From assembly GCA_031278835.1 (NCBI GenBank), contig JAITJP010000236.1, positions 1 to 7,782 of the forward strand: a DNA stretch of 7,782 bases, given 5' to 3'. The notes beneath the pieces were generated by a model. That model was not told where the DNA came from and did no database searches. It saw nothing but the letters and a program-made list of their open reading frames with translations. Below are positions 1 to 5,062 of the stretch, in pieces. Source of the DNA: Deltaproteobacteria bacterium. GTDB lineage: Bacteria > Desulfobacterota > Desulfarculia > Adiutricales > Adiutricaceae. Within the stretch, counting starts at the first letter, position 1. The number at the start of each line of letters is the position of its first letter. The position numbers were made by a program, and so were the translations under genes.

Positions 1-2
1 CC

Positions 3-308
3 TACTATGACTCAACCCCGGCCCAAAGGGATTACTCGATTATCTCGCGCCTTACCCTCGAGGATCTTCGCGGCCAATGCGTTTATTGCAATCACTGCCT
101 GCCCTGTCCCGCTCAAATCGACATCGCCTCGGTCCATAAATTTCTGGATCTGGCCCTGGCCGGTGACCAAATGGCCAAAAACCATTACCTGAGCTTAACC
201 AAGCAGGCCGGAGACTGCCTTGAGTGTGGTAGTTGCGAAGACAATTGCCCTTTTCAAGTAAAGGTTCGAGACAAAATGAAACAAGCTCAAAAATTCTTTG
301 GCCAATAA
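3..308 (+). CDS. Aldo/keto reductase with C-terminal 4Fe-4S domain (3' part only)
   Basis: This is the last 101 codons of a gene that begins before the window, read in the frame that ends at the TAA at 306-308. It has no start here, so it is easily missed. Two cysteine clusters are visible. The first is CVYCNHCLPCP at nt 78-110 (spacing C-x2-C-x2-C-x2-C-P). The second is CLECGSCEDNCP at nt 216-251 (C-x2-C-x2-C-x3-C-P). The pair, with roughly 35 residues between them and a closing helix of the DKMKQAQKFF type, is typical of the ferredoxin-like tail of the 4Fe-4S aldo/keto reductases of anaerobes. The NAD(P)H-binding TIM barrel would lie upstream and is not visible. The protein is probably cytoplasmic; its substrate cannot be told. 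The terminator at its stop separates it from the next gene, so no functional link is implied. A bare ferredoxin-like protein is the alternative if the upstream part is not a barrel. Confidence 0.8.
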   Translation, partial: YYDSTPAQRDYSIISRLTLEDLRGQCVYCNHCLPCPAQIDIASVHKFLDLALAGDQMAKNHYLSLTKQAGDCLECGSCEDNCPFQVKVRDKMKQAQKFFGQ

Positions 309-327
309 TCCTGGCCAAAGAATTTTT
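289..327 (+). terminator. Intrinsic terminator overlapping the stop codon
   Basis: A perfect 16-bp stem (left arm 289-304, right arm 312-327) encloses the 7-nt loop ATAATCC and ends in TTTTT. The left arm encodes the last residues of the reductase and the stop codon sits in the loop. The AAAAA/TTTTT ends allow it to work on both strands. It insulates the reductase from the gene at 377. Confidence 0.85.
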
Positions 328-376
328 AAGCTAAAAAAAATGTTTTTTGGTAAAATTTTATCCAAAAGGTTAAACC

Positions 377-1429
377 ATGGGCTTTAAACGAACTATACAG
401 GCCGTCGATACTCACGCCGGTGAGCCAATGAGAGTCATTATCGGCGGGCTGCCCCACATCCCGGGTAACAGCGTCTATGAGCAGATGGAATATCTTCGAA
501 AAAATGACGATCAGTTGCGGCTAATGATGCTAAGGGAACCCCGGGGCTATCCGCCCCTTTGCTGTAATTTACTGGTGCCGCCCAAAGACCCAAAGGCCCA
601 GGCCGGTTACATCATCATGGAACAAACCGAGTACCCGCTCATGAGCGGCGGCAATACCATTTCCGTGGCCACGGTGCTTTTGGAGATGGGTTTATTGCCC
701 ATGAAAGAACCCATTACCGAGCTAACTCTGGAGGCCCCGGCCGGCTTAATTGGCATTAAGGCCGAGTGTGAAAACGGCAAAGTCACCAGGGTTACCTTCA
801 AAAACGTTCCGGCCTTTGCCGCCCATCTGGACCGGGAAATTGAGGTGCCCCATTTGGGCAAAGTCACCGTTGACGTGGCTTGGGGCGGCATGTTTTACGC
901 CATAGCCGACGTGCGGCAGTTTCCCCACCTAAAACTGGAACCCAAATACGGGGCCGAGATCGCCCGGGTCAGCGCCATGATTCGCCAAGCCGCCGCCGAA
1001 CAGCTGCCGGTTAAGCATCCCCACTATCCGGGCCTGGGCATCTCCATCTCCCAGCTCTCCGGCCCCACTGATAATAAAGCCGCTGATTGGAAAAACGCCG
1101 TCACCGTGGCCTCAAACGCCCTTGACTGGGATAATCCCTCGACTTGGACCGGGTCCCTGGACCGCTGCCCTTGCGGCACGGGCACCTGCGCCAAGATGGC
1201 CGTCCTCCAGGCCAAGGGGCAATTAAAAATAGGCCAGCCCTTTCGTCACGAAGGTATCCTGGGAAACGTTTTTACCGGAGAGCTTATCGAAGAGCTTGAA
1301 ATCGATGGCCTCAAGGCGGTCATCCCGACCGTTTCTGGCCAAGCTTGGATTTACGCCCTAACTACTTACCTTCTGGAGCGCTCCGATCCCTTTCCCAACG
1401 GCTTTTTGGTTGGCGATATCTGGGCCTAA
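377..1429 (+). CDS. Proline racemase-family enzyme, probably hydroxyproline dehydratase type
   Basis: A 350-residue cytoplasmic protein, full length for the family, which normally works as a dimer without cofactor. The N-terminal AVDTHAGEPMRV (residues 9-20) and the DRCPCGTGT block (262-270) are family hallmarks. Racemases and 4-hydroxyproline epimerases use two cysteines. Here the second is kept (Cys266), but the first lies in MSGGNTI (89-95) and is Ser90; the following His of the usual MCGH motif is Gly92. A Ser or Thr/Cys pair is characteristic of trans-3-hydroxy-L-proline dehydratases, which make delta-1-pyrroline-2-carboxylate, so a lyase is favoured over a racemase. The exact substrate is inference. 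Cys264 replaces the common Ser before Pro-Cys. A weak AAGG Shine-Dalgarno at 366-369 fits the start, which gives the conserved N terminus. A TAAAAT at 351-356 could be a -10 box, but no good -35 was found. The gene is monocistronic between two terminators; the IclR gene follows after about 300 bp. Confidence 0.9.
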   Translation: MGFKRTIQAVDTHAGEPMRVIIGGLPHIPGNSVYEQMEYLRKNDDQLRLMMLREPRGYPPLCCNLLVPPKDPKAQAGYIIMEQTEYPLMSGGNTISVATVLLEMGLLPMKEPITELTLEAPAGLIGIKAECENGKVTRVTFKNVPAFAAHLDREIEVPHLGKVTVDVAWGGMFYAIADVRQFPHLKLEPKYGAEIARVSAMIRQAAAEQLPVKHPHYPGLGISISQLSGPTDNKAADWKNAVTVASNALDWDNPSTWTGSLDRCPCGTGTCAKMAVLQAKGQLKIGQPFRHEGILGNVFTGELIEELEIDGLKAVIPTVSGQAWIYALTTYLLERSDPFPNGFLVGDIWA

Positions 1430-1476
1430 AAAAAACCCTAACCCGGCTGCCCGGGCCCCCGGGTTAGGTTTTTTTT
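1430..1476 (+). terminator. Strong intrinsic terminator after the racemase-family gene
   Basis: A 10-bp perfect stem, CCTAACCCGG (1437-1446) with CCGGGTTAGG (1459-1468), has a 12-nt GC-rich loop and is followed by eight T (1469-1476). The run of A at 1428-1435 mirrors the T tract, so it may act in both directions. It begins right at the stop codon. Confidence 0.85.
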
Positions 1477-1498
1477 GGTTTTTTGGAAAAGGCTCTGT

Positions 1499-1561
1499 AA
1501 GGCCCGCTGAGGGCTTTTGAGAAGGCCAGACCTGAAAATATAGCCTCCAAGACTTTGGAGG
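1499..1561 (+). other. Two small hairpins in the spacer before the IclR gene
   Basis: The 255-bp spacer 1477-1731 has no convincing ORF. It holds an imperfect hairpin at about 1499-1518 (AAGGCCC with GGGCTTT, one G-U pair, followed by T) and a perfect 7-bp hairpin, CCTCCAA (1544-1550) with TTGGAGG (1555-1561), around a GACT tetraloop. Both lie upstream of the predicted IclR promoter, so they would not be in its transcript. They could be secondary terminators or remnants of an older sequence. No function can be assigned. Confidence 0.35.
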
Positions 1562-1655
1562 GGCGCCACGGGCTTTCTAGACCCCTTTAAAGGCCTTTTT
1601 TGGCATGGGCTCAAGTCGAAAAAAAGGACCCTGGCCCTTTTGGGAAAAAAACCAC

Positions 1656-1684
1656 TTGACGGGCCCTGGTAAAATTTAAATAAT
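1656..1684 (+). promoter_or_regulatory. Sigma-70-type promoter of the IclR gene
   Basis: TTGACG (1656-1661, five of six consensus bases) and AATAAT (1679-1684, five of six) are separated by 17 bp. The predicted start near 1691 leaves a leader of about 40 nt before the ATG at 1732. No palindrome like those at 4607-4755 overlaps it, so autoregulation through that site type is not supported here. Confidence 0.65.
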
Positions 1685-1731
1685 GAAGCCCAATTAAACA
1701 TCAAAAAGCCCCAACCAGCCGCGAGGAAGCC

Positions 1732-2523
1732 ATGGACGAGACGAGAGATTACGCCAGGATAAATTCATTGGTCAAGGCCCTTAAAACCGTGGAAACCCTT
1801 TCACTTCAGCCCAAGTGGGGCTTGGCCGAACTCTCGGCCAGGCTGGCCATGCCCAAGTCCACGGTTTCCCGTTTCATTTACACCCTAGAGGAAATGGGCT
1901 ACGTCAGCCAGGAAAAAAAGCGCGGCGAATATTCCCTAACCAGTAAGCTCTTTCAGCTGGGCAGTCAAGTCATCAATCATAGCGGCCTGATCGATCTGGC
2001 CCGCTCCGATTGCCTGAAACTGCGCTCCAAAATAGGGGAAACGGTTAATCTCTGCATACCCCATGAAACCGACATGCTGGTGGTGGACATCCACGTGGGC
2101 AATCACCCCTTAAGGCAAGACACGAAAATTGGCGTGGGTTTTTCCATGATTCGTTCGGCTTCGGGTAGAGCCTATCTGGCTTTTTTGAAAAACCCCGAGG
2201 CCGAAGAGTTACTTGACCGGATTAGAAATGAAGAAAACATGAGTAAAAAAGAATGGCGAATTCAAGAAAAGGAACTTGAGGAGACTAAGGCCAGAGGCAT
2301 CGCCTATGACAACGAAGAGATCTTTTCCGGGGTCAGGTGCGTGGCCGCCCCCATTTTCGATCACCAAACCAACGTCCTGGCCACCATCAGCATCTCCGCC
2401 CCGGTGGTCCGCTTAAACGACAAAATCTTGGCCCATATGGCCGACTCGGTCTTTGAGGCCGCCGCCATGATTTCCAGCCGCCTGGGCACCCCAAACTATC
2501 CCCTCAAAGCTCGTCGCCGCTAG
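1732..2523 (+). CDS. IclR-family transcriptional regulator
   Basis: A 263-residue protein, normal length for IclR regulators. Residues about 8-70 form the winged helix-turn-helix; the recognition part is LAELSARLAMPKSTVSRFIY (31-50), followed by the wing (EKKRGEYSLT, 61-70). Residues about 85-250 form the effector-binding domain, with the late signature GIAYDNEEIFSGVRCVAAPI (189-208). Family members bind DNA as dimers or tetramers and usually respond to small organic acids or aromatic compounds, acting as repressor or activator. The GAGGAA Shine-Dalgarno at 1723-1728 supports this ATG; the same GCGAGGAWGCCATG context recurs at the Usp start. It lies downstream of the racemase-family gene and convergent to the sigma-54 activator. 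Regulation of the neighbouring catabolic enzyme, of the activator, or of both is plausible inference. The palindromes upstream of the activator are candidate binding sites. The effector is unknown. The C terminus ends in a basic KARRR tail. Confidence 0.92.
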   Translation: MDETRDYARINSLVKALKTVETLSLQPKWGLAELSARLAMPKSTVSRFIYTLEEMGYVSQEKKRGEYSLTSKLFQLGSQVINHSGLIDLARSDCLKLRSKIGETVNLCIPHETDMLVVDIHVGNHPLRQDTKIGVGFSMIRSASGRAYLAFLKNPEAEELLDRIRNEENMSKKEWRIQEKELEETKARGIAYDNEEIFSGVRCVAAPIFDHQTNVLATISISAPVVRLNDKILAHMADSVFEAAAMISSRLGTPNYPLKARRR

Positions 2524-2556
2524 CGGCTTTCTTTAAATAGCCCAAAATCAACCCAG

Positions 2557-2586
2557 GCCGCTTCTAAAGCCAAGTTTAGGAGCGGC
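2557..2586. terminator. Hairpin between convergent genes, possible bidirectional terminator
   Basis: GCCGCTTCTAAA (2557-2568) and TTTAGGAGCGGC (2575-2586) form a 12-bp stem with one G-U pair and the loop GCCAAG. It lies in the 66-bp gap between the IclR stop and the stop of the minus-strand sigma-54 activator. There is no strong T tract on either side (TTCTTAATT on the plus side), so termination may be partial or only block readthrough. Confidence 0.5.
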
Positions 2587-2589
2587 TTC

Positions 2590-4560
2590 TTAATTGGGCT
2601 TACCGGCTATGGATTTGTTGCGGGCCCCCGGGGAATCAAGGCCGTATTTCCTAAGTTTCCTGGAAACGCTGGCTTGGCTGATACCCAGGTAGGAAGCGAT
2701 GTCTCGGGTGTTGCGGCTCTTGGCGATGGCCTGGCGCAGGGCGTTTCTCTCCAGCTCGCATTTGGCCTCATCCAAGATGGGCGGCACGGCCGAGCCCAGG
2801 CTGGCTTTGGGCGCCCCGGAGGGGCTTTCCAGTTTAATTTTGAGACCTTCTTCGGTTTTGAGCAAAGTGTTCTTTAAAAAAGTTCCAATGGACTTCTTGT
2901 CGCTTAAAAGAACGGCCTGTTGGATGATGTTGAAAAGTTCCCGGACGTTTCCGGGATACTGGTAAGCCGTCAAAATATCCCAGCCCAGCGGGTCGATGGT
3001 CCGGTTGGTGTGATAGATGGCGTTAAACTTATCCAAAGCCACCTTGGCCAGATGGGCTACGTCCTCGGGCCGCTTACGTAAGGGGGGTATGGTTAGGCTA
3101 AAAACCTTTAGCCGGAAAGACAGATCTTGCCTAAACTCCTTAGCCGTTACCAGGGCGTCAAGATCCTGATTGGTGGCCGAGATGACGGCGCACTTGGCCT
3201 TTAAGACGCGGCCGCTGCCAATGCGCCTAAATTCCATGGTGTCCAGGAAAGTCAGGAGCTTGGCTTGTATGGACAGGGGCATCTCGCCGATCTCGTCCAA
3301 AAACAAGGTCCCGCTCCCGGCCGTCTCCAGGAGCCCGGCTTTGCCGATGGGATCGGAGCCGGTAAAAGCGCCCTTGTCGTAACCAAAAAGCTCGGCTTCC
3401 AGTAAGGGTTCTGGCAGGGCGGCGCAGTTTATGTGCATAAAGGGCTGATCGGCTCTACGGGAATTTGAGTGAATATATCTGGCCAAAAGGCTTTTTCCGG
3501 TGCCGCTCTCGCCGCAGACCAAAACGTGAGAAACGTCGTGGTGGGCCAAGATGGTGGCCGTGCCCAAGACGGCGGCCATGGCTTGGCTGTCGGCCACCAG
3601 GTCTTGTTTACCAGAGTCGCTGACTTCGTCTCCGGGCAGGGGGGTAAAATCCTCGATTTTTTTAAAGCGTTTTTCGGGTTTTTGCCGCTGGCAGACAATC
3701 GAGTTGATGTCCCTTTCGTTTAAGATGACCAGGTCGATTTCCCCGCCGTTGTTAAAAATAGGCGAGGCCGTGCAAAGGACCTTTTTCCCGGAACGGCGAT
3801 TTTCCACGACCTTACTGACCGGCTGGCCGGTTCTCAGGACGTCTAGCGATAAAATCGAATCGACCAGGTTTTTGGTGATCAAATAGCTGACGTGTTGGCC
3901 TTCGAGCTTGGATCTCTTGACCCCGACAAAACCGGCCGCGGCTTGGTTGACTTTGATCATGATGCCATGGCGGTCGATGATGGTTATGCCGTCAGGCGAT
4001 GATTCGATAAAACGGGAGATGTAAGGGGTCAGGGGATCGATGGCCGCCGAATTGCCCAAATAAGGCTTCCAAAGGCGGTTATCGAAAAAACAAAGAACGG
4101 CTCCGGAATCGTATTCGGCGATGGGGGTCAGCTGAATGAAACAGTTGGGCAGTTCGGGCAGGATCAAGCCGGCGGCTTGACGCTTTGAATGGGCCGCTTT
4201 TAGGATCTCAATATGACCCATGGGCAAGAGTTCCGAAAGGTGGCTGCCGGAAAGGTCTTTGGAGGAGCCGGCCAGTAAGACCCGGGCTTGCTGGTTGGCC
4301 TGCAAAATAAGGCCCTGACCGTTAATCAGGGTCACCCCCATGGGTAGGCCGTTTAGCATGGGTAGGCAGGCCACAAAGCCCAAAGCCTCCTCCAGGCCGG
4401 CCCCGGCCAAGTGATTGGGCTTATTTTGCTGATTTAGTTTTTTTAAGGCTGAGTCGGAAGCCAAATTTAATCGGCCAGGCCGATTTGAAATCCGTTTTTG
4501 GTGTAAAACCGAAGATTTTCCTTCGCTTTCATGAGGATCGGAGGCCACTGGGTTTAGCAT
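2590..4560 (-). CDS. PAS-PAS sigma-54-dependent transcriptional activator
   Basis: A 656-residue bacterial enhancer-binding protein. Two PAS-like sensor segments are visible at about 65-160 (PMGVTLINGQGLILQANQQA at 73-92) and 178-290 (SPDGITIIDRHGIMIKVNQA, 188-207). The AAA+ domain spans about 320-550. It shows Walker A GESGTGKS (350-357), a GAFTGS sigma-54 contact loop (397-402), Walker B GTLFLDEIGEM (417-427), likely arginine fingers R477 and R483, and sensor II YPGNVREL (535-542). A Fis-type helix-turn-helix lies at 617-641 (LGISQASVSRKLRKYGL, 625-641). No receiver domain is present, so the signal is probably a ligand sensed by the PAS domains. The last residue of the contact loop is Ser instead of the usual Ala, an uncommon but possible variant. 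AGAGAGG at 4573-4567, 6 nt before the ATG, supports the start. Residues 1-55 are polar and likely disordered. Its targets are unknown; it may act at distant genes. Confidence 0.93.
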   Translation of the reverse strand: MLNPVASDPHESEGKSSVLHQKRISNRPGRLNLASDSALKKLNQQNKPNHLAGAGLEEALGFVACLPMLNGLPMGVTLINGQGLILQANQQARVLLAGSSKDLSGSHLSELLPMGHIEILKAAHSKRQAAGLILPELPNCFIQLTPIAEYDSGAVLCFFDNRLWKPYLGNSAAIDPLTPYISRFIESSPDGITIIDRHGIMIKVNQAAAGFVGVKRSKLEGQHVSYLITKNLVDSILSLDVLRTGQPVSKVVENRRSGKKVLCTASPIFNNGGEIDLVILNERDINSIVCQRQKPEKRFKKIEDFTPLPGDEVSDSGKQDLVADSQAMAAVLGTATILAHHDVSHVLVCGESGTGKSLLARYIHSNSRRADQPFMHINCAALPEPLLEAELFGYDKGAFTGSDPIGKAGLLETAGSGTLFLDEIGEMPLSIQAKLLTFLDTMEFRRIGSGRVLKAKCAVISATNQDLDALVTAKEFRQDLSFRLKVFSLTIPPLRKRPEDVAHLAKVALDKFNAIYHTNRTIDPLGWDILTAYQYPGNVRELFNIIQQAVLLSDKKSIGTFLKNTLLKTEEGLKIKLESPSGAPKASLGSAVPPILDEAKCELERNALRQAIAKSRNTRDIASYLGISQASVSRKLRKYGLDSPGARNKSIAGKPN

Positions 4561-4576
4561 GGTTAACCTCTCTTCA

Positions 4577-4602
4577 GGCCAGCCGGATAGGGGCGGCTGG
4601 CC
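4577..4602 (-). promoter_or_regulatory. Leader hairpin just before the activator's ribosome binding site
   Basis: GGCCAGCCG and CGGCTGGCC form a perfect 9-bp GC-rich stem (4577-4585 with 4594-4602) around an 8-nt loop. On the minus-strand transcript it ends three nucleotides before the AGAGAGG Shine-Dalgarno. No T tract follows, so it is not a terminator. It could stabilise the mRNA 5' end or influence ribosome access. Confidence 0.5.
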
Positions 4603-4606
4603 CTTA

Positions 4607-4641
4607 TTCCAGTATGCAAAACTAAGTTCCGCATTACAGAA
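4607..4641. promoter_or_regulatory. Operator-like palindrome pair 1 (one decayed box, one clear box)
   Basis: The clear box is TTCCGCATTACAGAA at 4627-4641, with arms TTCCG/CAGAA around a 5-bp AT-rich core. Exactly 20 bp before it, 4607-4621 keeps the left half-site (TTCCA) but has lost the right arm (8 of 15 match the consensus). Spacing, not similarity, is the main reason to count it. This pair is nearest to the activator start codon. Confidence 0.6.
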
Positions 4642-4659
4642 TTCAAAGCCACTTTTTAA

Positions 4660-4694
4660 TTCCAGATTATGGAACTTAATTCCACATTCTAGAA
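4660..4694. promoter_or_regulatory. Operator-like palindrome pair 2
   Basis: TTCCAGATTATGGAA (4660-4674, perfect 5-bp arms) and TTCCACATTCTAGAA (4680-4694, one arm mismatch) start 20 bp apart. Both fit TTCYR-N5-YRGAA, the pattern shared by all five clear boxes. Both could be bound on the same face of the helix by a dimer of dimers, as known for IclR-family tetramers; the identity of the binder is inferred. Confidence 0.75.
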
Positions 4695-4720
4695 CTTACA
4701 ATCAAAGGTCTTTTGTTTTA

Positions 4721-4755
4721 TTCCGCATTACGGAATTGAATTCTGTATTTTAGAA
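4721..4755. promoter_or_regulatory. Operator-like palindrome pair 3, next to the activator promoter
   Basis: TTCCGCATTACGGAA (4721-4735, a perfect palindrome in both arms and the best match to consensus) and TTCTGTATTTTAGAA (4741-4755) start 20 bp apart. The second box lies about 8-22 nt downstream of the start predicted from the promoter at 4798-4770. Occupancy here could therefore block early transcription. Confidence 0.75.
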
Positions 4756-4769
4756 TTAGATGTATAGGT

Positions 4770-4798
4770 AATTTATCAGTTTTAAAAACATTTGTCAA
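4770..4798 (-). promoter_or_regulatory. Sigma-70-type promoter of the sigma-54 activator gene
   Basis: On the minus strand a perfect TTGACA (4798-4793) is followed after 17 bp by TAAATT (4775-4770, four of six consensus bases), in AT-rich DNA. The predicted start near 4763 gives an unusually long leader of about 200 nt containing all the palindromes and the hairpin at 4577-4602. Confidence 0.6.
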
Positions 4799-5020
4799 CT
4801 AAAAAATGAAAAAATTTTTTGACAATCTTGCTTGCCCTTTAGTCGCCCTGGGCTAAAAGGCCTTTAATTATCGGAATATTTTTTATCCGGCCCCCATAAA
4901 AATCGTAACAATCCGATAAAACCTCAAGCTTAAGCCCCTCTGGTTAGGCCAATTAATTTTTTTCTACCTAAAATTAACCTCTTATGACCAAGGTCTCCTA
5001 ATGACCTTTTTTAGGCCAAC
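4799..5020. other. AT-rich gene-free spacer with inverted repeats
   Basis: No supportable ORF. TTATCGGA (4868-4875) and TCCGATAA (4912-4919) are a perfect inverted repeat 36 nt apart. TTAATTTT (4953-4960) can pair with AAAATTAA (4970-4977), and CCTAAAA (4967-4973) with TTTTAGG (5009-5015); these two pairings overlap and exclude each other. A plus-strand TTGACA at 4819-4824 has no -10 box at a usable distance. It may be regulatory DNA upstream of the activator promoter, but AT richness makes chance pairings likely. Confidence 0.4.
4990..5012 (+). terminator. Short possible plus-strand terminator
   Basis: AAGGTC (4990-4995) pairs with GACCTT (5003-5008) around a 7-nt loop, and six T run from 5007 to 5012. 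The stem is short, and no plus-strand gene precedes it. It may only back up the stronger terminator next to it. Confidence 0.3.
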
Positions 5021-5057
5021 AAAAAAAAAAGGCCGGGCGAACCCGGCCTTTTTTTTT
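5021..5057 (-). terminator. Intrinsic terminator of the MFS transporter gene
   Basis: GGCCGGG (5031-5037) and CCCGGCC (5042-5048) form a perfect 7-bp stem with a CGAA tetraloop, flanked by ten A (5021-5030) and nine T (5049-5057). Read on the minus strand it ends in a ten-U tract just after the MFS stop at 5063. The symmetry makes it usable in both directions. It separates the transporter from the activator gene, so they are probably not one transcript. Confidence 0.88.
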
Positions 5058-5062
5058 ATTGG

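Noticed and set aside
52..318. 88-codon minus-strand ORF opposite the left-edge gene
   Set aside because: It is a shadow of the aldo/keto reductase frame, whose eight patterned cysteines are decisive.
1438..1704. 88-codon minus-strand ORF in the spacer before the IclR gene
   Set aside because: It runs through the terminator hairpin and homopolymer runs and across the IclR promoter; no family resemblance.
4559..4753. 64-codon plus-strand ORF upstream of the activator
   Set aside because: It is read through the palindrome array and its residues follow the repeated boxes; the array explains the sequence better than a peptide.
4607..4755. Palindrome array as a CRISPR array
   Set aside because: Repeats are only 15 bp, differ from one another, and the spacers are 5-26 bp; the layout suits operators.
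4819..4824. Plus-strand promoter from a perfect TTGACA
   Set aside because: No -10-like hexamer lies 15-19 bp downstream, and no plus-strand gene follows.
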